The notes under the pieces are model-generated. The model saw only the letters and a list, made by a program, of their open reading frames with translations. It was not told where the DNA came from and searched no databases. The position numbers and the translations under genes are program-made. Of a stretch of 55,345 nt of DNA, positions 1-6,126 are shown one piece after another. The DNA is from an uncultured Lachnospiraceae bacterium (GTDB lineage Bacteria; Bacillota; Clostridia; Lachnospirales; Lachnospiraceae). Within the stretch, counting starts at the first letter, position 1; each line of letters begins with the position of its first letter. The stretch is taken from positions 1 to 55,345 of the forward strand of contig CAJUQY010000012.1 of NCBI GenBank assembly GCA_910588815.1, in the 5' to 3' direction.

Positions 1-23
1 TGGCTGAAAAGCTCACGGAATTA

Positions 24-71
24 TGAAAGCAAGCTTTCATATCTACCTTTATGGCAGGTGCAAGACCTGCC
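24..71. other. Two adjacent hairpins at the window edge
   Basis: Two perfect inverted repeats lie side by side: TGAAAGC/GCTTTCA (24-39) and GGCAGGT/ACCTGCC (53-71, five-base loop). Neither is followed by a T-run, so they do not look like ordinary terminators. They could be the tail of a structured RNA or of an upstream gene cut off by the window start. I do not recognise a known RNA family here. A short open frame from base 1 to about 135 reads through them but has unnatural composition. Confidence 0.35.
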
Positions 72-109
72 GTGCAGAGGAAAAAATGAAGAAACTGGAA
101 GAAAACCCC

Positions 110-138
110 TCGACAGTCCGGTAAATTTGTATTAGAAT
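110..138 (+). promoter_or_regulatory. Sigma-A-type promoter of the ireB operon
   Basis: The hexamers TCGACA (110-115) and TAGAAT (133-138) are 17 bases apart, each one mismatch from the sigma-A consensus. They lie about 30 bases upstream of the ireB ribosome site (AAGGACG, about 156-162). This is the expected start of the ireB-ruvX-DUF1292 transcript. Confidence 0.6.
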
Positions 139-168
139 AAAAGAACAAGCATGTAAGGACGTGAAAAA

Positions 169-432
169 ATGGGAGAAATACACAGAACACAATTTTTTAA
201 CCCTTCCCAGGAGAGTAAGATGGAGGCGGGAGATATTCTGGCGAAAGTCTATGCGGCTTTGACGGAGAAGGGCTACAATCCGATTAGTCAGATCGTTGGT
301 TATATCATGTCGGGGGATCCCACTTATATTACCAGCCATCAGAGCGCCAGAAGTCTGATTACGAAGCTTGAGCGGGACGAGATCCTGGAGGAACTGGTAC
401 AGGTATATATTGAAAGCAAGCTGAAAGGTTAA
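169..432 (+). CDS. ireB: IreB family regulatory phosphoprotein (UPF0297, YrzL-like)
   Basis: A small cytosolic protein of 87 residues, the usual family length. It carries the family core: an EKGYNPISQIVGYIMSGDP stretch near residues 33-51, the SHQSARSLI segment, and a LERDEILEELV helix. In Enterococcus faecalis the orthologue IreB is phosphorylated on an N-terminal threonine by the PASTA kinase IreK and dampens cephalosporin resistance. A threonine (T7) is present here in the N-terminal tail, so that regulation is possible but inferred. The start ATG follows AAGGACG at good spacing. It is the first gene of a compact operon with ruvX and a DUF1292 gene, the order seen in Bacillus (yrzL-yrrK-yrzB). 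Confidence 0.92.
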   Translation: MGEIHRTQFFNPSQESKMEAGDILAKVYAALTEKGYNPISQIVGYIMSGDPTYITSHQSARSLITKLERDEILEELVQVYIESKLKG

Positions 433-441
433 GCGCCGGAT

Positions 442-858
442 ATGCGTATCATGGGACTGGACTTCGGCTCCAGGACGGTAGGTGTGGCGATCAGCGATTC
501 TCTTGGTATTACGGCCCAGGGCGTGGAAACTGTAGAGCGGCCGCAGGAGAACAAGCTGAGAAGGACCTTTGCCCGTCTGGAGGAGCTGATTGAGGAATAC
601 CAGGTAGAGAAGGTCGTGGTGGGCTGCCCGAGGCATATGAACGGAGATTTCGGGGAGCGGGCGGAAAAGTCGAAGGCGTTCGCCGAAAAGCTGAGCGCAC
701 GGACAGGTCTTCCCGTTGTACTTTGGGATGAGCGGCTGACCACGGTGGCGGCAGAGCGGGTGCTTTCGGAGGCGGGAGTCCGCAGGGAACGCCGGAAGGA
801 CTATGTGGATAAAATAGCGGCAGTGTTTATTTTGCAGGGATATTTGGATTCCCTGTGA
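442..858 (+). CDS. ruvX: Holliday junction resolvase-like RuvX (YqgF)
   Basis: A 138-residue RNase H-fold nuclease of the YqgF/RuvX family. The family is linked to Holliday junction resolution and to 5' end processing of pre-16S rRNA. Visible motifs are the N-terminal DFGSRTVGVA (first catalytic Asp at residue 7), the VVGCP strand with RHMNG, the DERLTT segment in the second half, and a C-terminal KDYVDKIAA with the final acidic residue. Length is normal. It starts nine bases after the ireB stop and is clearly co-transcribed. The ruvX-ireB neighbourhood is widely conserved in Firmicutes. Confidence 0.95.
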   Translation: MRIMGLDFGSRTVGVAISDSLGITAQGVETVERPQENKLRRTFARLEELIEEYQVEKVVVGCPRHMNGDFGERAEKSKAFAEKLSARTGLPVVLWDERLTTVAAERVLSEAGVRRERRKDYVDKIAAVFILQGYLDSL

Positions 859-909
859 TTTTGTTGTGCAGATTTTGGGAAAACTGGTGAGAGAGCGAGA
901 AAAGGATTT

Positions 910-1167
910 ATGGATGAGAAGATTTTTTTGATTTCAGAGGACGGAGAGGAATTTCCTTGTTACTTGTTGGAGGAGACCAGAGTGGCGGGGTGTAATTATG
1001 TGCTTGTGACGGATTCCGAAGAGGAAGACGGAGAGTGTTATATTTTAAAGGATAGATCGGAGGAAACAGATACGGAGGCCGTATATGAGATCGTGGAGGA
1101 TGAGAAGGAACAGCAGTACCTGGCACGGATTTTCAATGAGCTTCTGGAGGATGTGGATATCCGGTAA
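910..1167 (+). CDS. DUF1292 domain protein (YrzB-like)
   Basis: An acidic 85-residue protein with no signal peptide. The DUF1292 pattern is visible: a beta-rich start (EKIFLISEDGEEFPCYLLEE), a NYVLVTDSEEEDGECYILKD stretch, and a C-terminal acidic helix. The molecular function of DUF1292 is not known. Its position directly after ireB and ruvX matches yrzB in Bacillus, which supports the call. AAAGGA about five bases upstream sets the ATG start. A second, longer DUF1292 gene lies at 21837-22244. Confidence 0.88.
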   Translation: MDEKIFLISEDGEEFPCYLLEETRVAGCNYVLVTDSEEEDGECYILKDRSEETDTEAVYEIVEDEKEQQYLARIFNELLEDVDIR

Positions 1168-1220
1168 GGATCGGAAATGTGATTGTTGGAACGAGAAAAA
1201 GAAAGTGAGAGGTGTAATAT

Positions 1221-2933
1221 TTGAGACAAACATCAAAACAGACAGGAAGACAGACGGGAAAGCAGGGCGGCAGACATCCGGTGACACCGGGGCTTAAGAT
1301 CATTCCTTTGGGAGGACTTGAGCAGATCGGGATGAACATGACGGTATTTGAGTATGAGGACAGCATAATTGTGGTGGACTGCGGGCTGGCCTTTCCCAGT
1401 GACGATATGCTGGGGATCGATTTGGTGATCCCGGATATTTCCTATTTAAAAGAAAACATTCAGAAGGTCAAGGGGTTTGTGATTACTCACGGCCATGAGG
1501 ACCATATCGGGGCGTTACCCTATGTGCTTTCAGAGTTAAACGTGCCCGTTTATGCCACAAAGCTGACGATGGGGATTATTGAGCATAAGCTGAAAGAGCG
1601 GGGGATGACCCGTTCCACCAAACGGAAGGTGATGAAGTACGGGCAGTCGGTGAATCTGGGATGCTTCCGGGTGGAGTTTATCCGGACGAACCACAGCATT
1701 GCCGATGCGGCGGCATTTGCCATTTTTACGCCGGTGGGCACGATTGTCCACACGGGGGACTTTAAGATTGACTATACGCCGATTTTCGGTGACCCGGTGG
1801 ATCTGCCGAGGTTTGCAGAACTGGGGAAAAAGGGAGTTTTGGCCCTGATGGCTGACAGCACCAATGCCGTCAGGGACGGTTATACGATGTCGGAACGGAC
1901 CGTGGGGAGGACTTTTGACCGGCTGTTTGAGGAGAATAAGGAGAGACGGATCATTGTTGCTACCTTTGCCTCCAACGTGGACCGGGTTCAGCAGATCATC
2001 AATTCCTCTTATAAGTACGGAAGAAAGGTGGTCGTGGAAGGCCGGAGCATGGTGAATATTATCGGCATTGCCACAGAACTGGGCTATATCCGGATTCCGG
2101 AGGGAACCTTGGTGGATATTTCGCAGCTGGGCAATTATCCGCCGGAGAAGACGGTGCTCATCACCACTGGGAGCCAGGGGGAATCCATGGCGGCCCTGTC
2201 CCGGATGGCGGCGGACATTCACAAAAAGGTTTCCATCAGCGCCAACGATGCGATTATCTTCAGCTCCACGCCTATCCCGGGCAATGAGAAGGCGGTAGCG
2301 CAGGTGATCAATGAGCTCTCGGCCAAGGGCGCCAAGGTGATTTTCCAGGATACCCATGTGTCGGGACATGCCTGCAAGGAGGATTTGAAGTTAATTTATT
2401 CTTTGGTGAAACCGAAGTTTGCCCTTCCGGTTCACGGGGAGTACCGCCACCTGATGGCGCAGGCAGAGATCGCCCACGAGATGGGGGTGTCCGAGGACAA
2501 TATTTTTATCATGCGTTCCGGCAATGTGATGGAGCTTACGGAGGATGGAGCCCAGGTGACGGGAAACGTGACGGCGGGGCCGGTCCTTGTGGATGGATTA
2601 GGCGTCGGCGATGTGGGGAATATCGTTCTCAGGGACCGTCAGAACCTGGCCCAGAACGGTATCATCATTGTGGTCCTCACCCTGGACCGCCGCGGCAACC
2701 AGCTGATGGCGGGGCCGGATATCGTATCGAGAGGCTTTGTCTATGTCAGAGAGTCAGAAAACCTTATGGAGGAAGCCCACTCTGTGGTGGAGGATGCGGT
2801 CAGGAAGTGCCTGGATCGGCGGGTTAATGACTGGGGCAAGATCAAGGCGGTCATTCGTGACAGCTTGAGCGATTATATCTGGAAGAAAATGAAGAGGAAT
2901 CCCATGATTTTACCAATTATTATGGAGATCTGA
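1221..2933 (+). CDS. rnj: Ribonuclease J
   Basis: A 570-residue metallo-beta-lactamase/beta-CASP nuclease with 5'-3' exo- and endonuclease activity in mRNA decay and rRNA maturation. The zinc motif HGHEDH is at residues 90-95, and the NHSIADAAA, HTGDFKID and HVSGHA segments follow, with a C-terminal RNase J domain. The start is TTG at 1221, behind GAGAGGTG. The next ATG lies within the conserved domain, so the TTG is needed. The first 23 residues form a Q/T/G/K/R-rich polar tail encoded by near-repetitive DNA, unusual for the family. The gene is inserted between the yrzB-like and yrrL-like genes, which are adjacent in Bacillus. Length is normal (about 555). Confidence 0.95.
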   Translation: MRQTSKQTGRQTGKQGGRHPVTPGLKIIPLGGLEQIGMNMTVFEYEDSIIVVDCGLAFPSDDMLGIDLVIPDISYLKENIQKVKGFVITHGHEDHIGALPYVLSELNVPVYATKLTMGIIEHKLKERGMTRSTKRKVMKYGQSVNLGCFRVEFIRTNHSIADAAAFAIFTPVGTIVHTGDFKIDYTPIFGDPVDLPRFAELGKKGVLALMADSTNAVRDGYTMSERTVGRTFDRLFEENKERRIIVATFASNVDRVQQIINSSYKYGRKVVVEGRSMVNIIGIATELGYIRIPEGTLVDISQLGNYPPEKTVLITTGSQGESMAALSRMAADIHKKVSISANDAIIFSSTPIPGNEKAVAQVINELSAKGAKVIFQDTHVSGHACKEDLKLIYSLVKPKFALPVHGEYRHLMAQAEIAHEMGVSEDNIFIMRSGNVMELTEDGAQVTGNVTAGPVLVDGLGVGDVGNIVLRDRQNLAQNGIIIVVLTLDRRGNQLMAGPDIVSRGFVYVRESENLMEEAHSVVEDAVRKCLDRRVNDWGKIKAVIRDSLSDYIWKKMKRNPMILPIIMEI

Positions 2934-2959
2934 ATAAAAAAGAGGAGGGGCGCGCGCAT

Positions 2960-3325
2960 ATGAGCACACGTATTTTTAAGACATTTTTCCATATGGTCGT
3001 AATAGCGGCGCTCGTATCCTGCATGCTTTTGCTGGCGGTCCGGGCTTATGATTTTGGAAAGGCGGTTTTTGACGAACGCGCGGGAACGGCAAAGAGTCCC
3101 CGTACCGTGCGGTTTGTGCTGAAAGAGGGAAATACCGTCAAGCAGGTGGCCAATGTTTTGGAGAAAGAGGGTTTTATTGACAACAGCCTGGTGTTTATTG
3201 TGCAGAAATATTTTTATAACTGCGAGCTGGTGCCGGGAGAGTACCGGCTGAATACCAATATGACGGGAAAGATGATTCTGGACATTTTGTCGGGAGCTGC
3301 CGTGGAGACCGAGGAGGCTTCCTGA
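2960..3325 (+). CDS. Short MltG-like (YceG) protein lacking the catalytic domain
   Basis: A 121-residue protein with one N-terminal membrane segment (about residues 11-27). The rest is the LysM-like N-terminal part of MltG/YceG: FVLKEGNTVKQVANVLEKEG, then the LVPGEYRLNTNMTGKMIL stretch. Full MltG is about 340 residues and cuts nascent peptidoglycan glycan strands. Here the whole catalytic half, with its essential glutamate, is absent. The stop codon is clean and overlaps the next start by one base (TGATG), so it is a stable short form rather than an obvious frameshift. Position equals yrrL in the Bacillus yrrK-yrrO group. It may bind glycan or modulate a full-length MltG elsewhere; that is inference. 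Confidence 0.8.
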   Translation: MSTRIFKTFFHMVVIAALVSCMLLLAVRAYDFGKAVFDERAGTAKSPRTVRFVLKEGNTVKQVANVLEKEGFIDNSLVFIVQKYFYNCELVPGEYRLNTNMTGKMILDILSGAAVETEEAS

Positions 3326-4044
3326 TGGATGGGGAGAGGTTGGCTGTTTATCTTCACTCTCTGGAGCGGGAGGAGGACGGACTGCTACAGGATATTGCAA
3401 AGGAGGCAGCGGCCTCCTTTGTTCCGATTATCCGCAAGGAGACAGGGAGCCTCTTAAAGACGCTGATTGCATTAAAACAGCCGAGGCGGATTTTGGAGAT
3501 CGGGACGGCAACCGGCTATTCTGCGCTTCTCATGAGCAGTGTTATGCCGGAGGGATGTGTCATTACCACCATGGAAAAATATGAGAAGCGGATTCCCGTC
3601 GCCAGAGAAAATTTCAGGCGGGCGGGGAAGGAGGATGTGATCACCCTTCTGGCGGGGGATGCCGCGGAAGGCCTGAAGACCTTGACGCCGCCCTTTGACT
3701 TTGTCTTTATGGATGCGGCCAAGGGACAGTACCTTACCTTTCTGCCGGAAGTGCTTCGGCTCCTTCCCGTCGGCGGGGTGCTGGTTTCCGACAATGTGCT
3801 CCAGGGAGGAGACATTCTGGAATCCCGGTTTGCGGTGGAGAGGAGAAACCGGACCATCCATGCCAGGGTGAGGGAATATTTGTATCGGTTAAAGCACATG
3901 GACTGCCTGCAGACAGCGGTTGTTCCGGTGGGGGACGGGGTAAGCATCAGCGTAAAACTGGACGGAAAGATGGCAGGCGGACAGGGGAGAGCCGCCGGGA
4001 AGACGGCAGAAGGCCGGGGAGCGGAAGGCAGAGAGAGCCTATGA
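3325..4044 (+). CDS. trmR: SAM-dependent O-methyltransferase, TrmR-like (YrrM)
   Basis: A 239-residue class I methyltransferase of the catechol O-methyltransferase-like family. Motif I is ILEIGTATGYSALLMS, followed by the MEKYEKR, FVFMDAAKGQY and VLVSDNVLQGG segments that bind SAM and metal. In Bacillus subtilis TrmR methylates 5-hydroxyuridine at tRNA wobble position 34 to 5-methoxyuridine. The adjacent U32 gene encodes the matching hydroxylation function, so the same role is inferred. The C-terminal 25 residues are a low-complexity Gly/Ala/Arg/Lys tail absent from the core fold. The start overlaps the previous stop by one base and the end overlaps the next start (ATGA). Confidence 0.88.
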   Translation: MDGERLAVYLHSLEREEDGLLQDIAKEAAASFVPIIRKETGSLLKTLIALKQPRRILEIGTATGYSALLMSSVMPEGCVITTMEKYEKRIPVARENFRRAGKEDVITLLAGDAAEGLKTLTPPFDFVFMDAAKGQYLTFLPEVLRLLPVGGVLVSDNVLQGGDILESRFAVERRNRTIHARVREYLYRLKHMDCLQTAVVPVGDGVSISVKLDGKMAGGQGRAAGKTAEGRGAEGRESL

Positions 4045-5318
4045 GAGAGACGGAAGCAGGAAAACAAACAATACCATATGCGGGGCGCGGGAAACCGGAG
4101 CTTTTGGCACCGGCGGGAAGTCTGGAGGTCCTTCGGACAGCCGTCCGCTATGGGGCGGATGCCGTGTATGTCGGAGGGGAGGCTTTCGGGCTTCGGGCTA
4201 AGGCAAAGAATTTTTCTCCGGAGGAGATGGCAGAGGGCATTCGATTTGCCCATGCGCGGGGGAAAAAGGTCTATGTAACGGCCAATATTTTAGCCCACAA
4301 TGAGGATCTTCCTTTGGCGAGACAGTATTTCGAGGAGCTTGGGAAGATCGGACCCGACGCTCTGATTATTTCCGATCCGGGGATTTTTTCCATTGCAAAA
4401 GAGACTCTTCCGGATATGGAGATCCATATCAGTACGCAGGCCAACAATACCAATTACGGGACTTACCGGTTTTGGCACGGGCTTGGGGCGAAGCGGGTGG
4501 TTTCTGCCAGAGAGCTTTCTCTGCAGGAGCTTTCGGAGATTCGGCAAAGCATACCAAAAGAGCTGGAAATGGAGACCTTCATTCACGGGGCCATGTGCAT
4601 CTCCTATTCCGGCCGATGCCTGCTCAGCAATTTTTTTACGGGGCGGGATGCCAACCGAGGGGCCTGTACGCATCCGTGCCGCTGGAATTATGCGGTTATG
4701 GAGGAGAGCCGGCCGGGGGAATACCTGCCGGTCTATGAGACGGAACGCGGAACCTTTCTGTTTAATTCCAGGGATTTGTGCATGATCGGACATATTCCGG
4801 AGCTTTTAAAGACGGGGATTGACAGCTTTAAGATTGAGGGAAGGATGAAGACGGCTCTCTATGTGGCGGCGGTGGTGCGGACCTATCGGAGGGCCATCGA
4901 CGACTGCCTGAAATCGGAGGCGCTTTACAAAAGCCGGATGGAATGGTATAAGGAGGAGATCGGGAAATGTACCACCAGACCTTTTACCACCGGCTTCTTT
5001 TTCGGGAAGCCGGGTTCAGATACGCAGATTTATGACAGCAGTACTTACAGACAGGAATACATTTATCTGGGAACGGCGGGGGAAGCGCTTCCGGGCGGGA
5101 GGTTTTTCCTGGAACAGAAAAATAAATTTTCCGTGGGAGAGACCGTCGAGATCATGAAACCGTCGGGGGAAAATGTGTCTGCGGTGGTGGAGGGCATTTC
5201 TGATTCAGAGGGGCGGGAGCAGGAGAGCGCCCCCCATGCCAGACAGAGTCTTTCGGTAAAGCTTTCCGAAAGGCCGGAGCGATATGATATACTGAGGAAA
5301 AAGGGTGTTTCCGCATAG
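4041..5318 (+). CDS. Peptidase U32 family protein, tRNA uridine hydroxylation TrhP-like
   Basis: A 425-residue U32 family protein. It shows the start ELLAPAGSLEVLRTAVRYGA, the central GAMCISYSGRCLLSNFF block, and cysteines in GACTHPCRW that fit the iron-sulfur or metal site of the family. Despite the peptidase name, TrhP proteins take part in prephenate-dependent 5-hydroxyuridine formation at tRNA position 34. In Bacillus two such genes (yrrN, yrrO) follow yrrM; only one is seen here, resembling the longer YrrO. The ATGA overlap with trmR indicates translational coupling of hydroxylation and methylation. The C-terminal beta domain is present. Confidence 0.88.
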   Translation: MRETEAGKQTIPYAGRGKPELLAPAGSLEVLRTAVRYGADAVYVGGEAFGLRAKAKNFSPEEMAEGIRFAHARGKKVYVTANILAHNEDLPLARQYFEELGKIGPDALIISDPGIFSIAKETLPDMEIHISTQANNTNYGTYRFWHGLGAKRVVSARELSLQELSEIRQSIPKELEMETFIHGAMCISYSGRCLLSNFFTGRDANRGACTHPCRWNYAVMEESRPGEYLPVYETERGTFLFNSRDLCMIGHIPELLKTGIDSFKIEGRMKTALYVAAVVRTYRRAIDDCLKSEALYKSRMEWYKEEIGKCTTRPFTTGFFFGKPGSDTQIYDSSTYRQEYIYLGTAGEALPGGRFFLEQKNKFSVGETVEIMKPSGENVSAVVEGISDSEGREQESAPHARQSLSVKLSERPERYDILRKKGVSA

Positions 5319-5330
5319 GAAGGGGTAAGG

Positions 5331-6083
5331 GTGAACATACTATTTGGAGTGCTTGCGTTACTTTCACTGATCTATTACGTGGTAATTGTCGTTTATACGG
5401 GGATTAAGGCTTCCTTTTCTTTGTTCTGGCTGGCGTTATTTGCGGTTTTTGCGGGCCTTGGCCTTCTTTTTTCCCTGCGCCGGTTCCGGCTGTTTTTGAA
5501 GGGACTTCCCCTGTGGGTGAAAATTCCGGTGCGCACGACGATCGCCCTGGGAGTTCTTCTGTTTGTTGTGGTGGAAAGTTTTGTTATCTACCATATGTTT
5601 GAACAGCCGGAAAAGGATCTGGATTATCTGGTGGTGCTGGGCGCCCAGGTGCGGGGGGAGACTGTTTCCAAATCTCTTCGCTACCGGCTGGACGCGGCGG
5701 TGGATTATCTGGAGGAAAACCGGGAGACTAAGGTGGTGGTCACCGGTGGAAAGGGGCCGGGCGAGGATGTGGCCGAAGCGGTTGCCATGCGTGACTACCT
5801 GGTGGATGCGGGGATCGGCCGGGAACGGATCATTATGGAGCGCCACGCGACCAACACGGAGCAGAACCTTTCCTACAGCAAATCTCTGATCGGGGACGGG
5901 GGAAAAACCGTAGGGATTGTCACCAACAGTTTTCATGTGTTCCGGGCCGTCTCTCTGGCAAGGAAGGCAGGTTTTGAGCAGGTGACGGGAGTCGCGGCCC
6001 CGTCGGTGGCGGGACTTTTGCCAAACATGATGGTTCGGGAGTTTTTTGCCGTGCTTAAGGACAAGTTTATGGGGAATATGTAA
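5331..6083 (+). CDS. YdcF family membrane protein (DUF218)
   Basis: A 250-residue protein with three predicted membrane segments near residues 4-23, 28-48 and 68-88, followed by a DUF218/YdcF domain. The domain has the family features LDYLVVLGAQV, VVVTGGKGPGEDV with an acidic GED-E cluster, RHATNTEQNL, and IVTNSFHVFRA. YdcF-type proteins include SanA/ElyC, linked to envelope integrity; no substrate can be assigned. The start is GTG at 5331 behind AAGGGGTAAGG, twelve bases after the U32 stop, so it belongs to the same operon. Confidence 0.85.
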   Translation: MNILFGVLALLSLIYYVVIVVYTGIKASFSLFWLALFAVFAGLGLLFSLRRFRLFLKGLPLWVKIPVRTTIALGVLLFVVVESFVIYHMFEQPEKDLDYLVVLGAQVRGETVSKSLRYRLDAAVDYLEENRETKVVVTGGKGPGEDVAEAVAMRDYLVDAGIGRERIIMERHATNTEQNLSYSKSLIGDGGKTVGIVTNSFHVFRAVSLARKAGFEQVTGVAAPSVAGLLPNMMVREFFAVLKDKFMGNM

Positions 6084-6126
6084 AAATGAATGCGCAGAAT
6101 AGTGAGAAAGAAGAGGTGGCTTGCAT

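Noticed and set aside
1..135. Possible C-terminal end of an upstream protein gene in frame 1
   Set aside because: The 44-codon translation does not look like a protein and runs through two perfect hairpins and a promoter.
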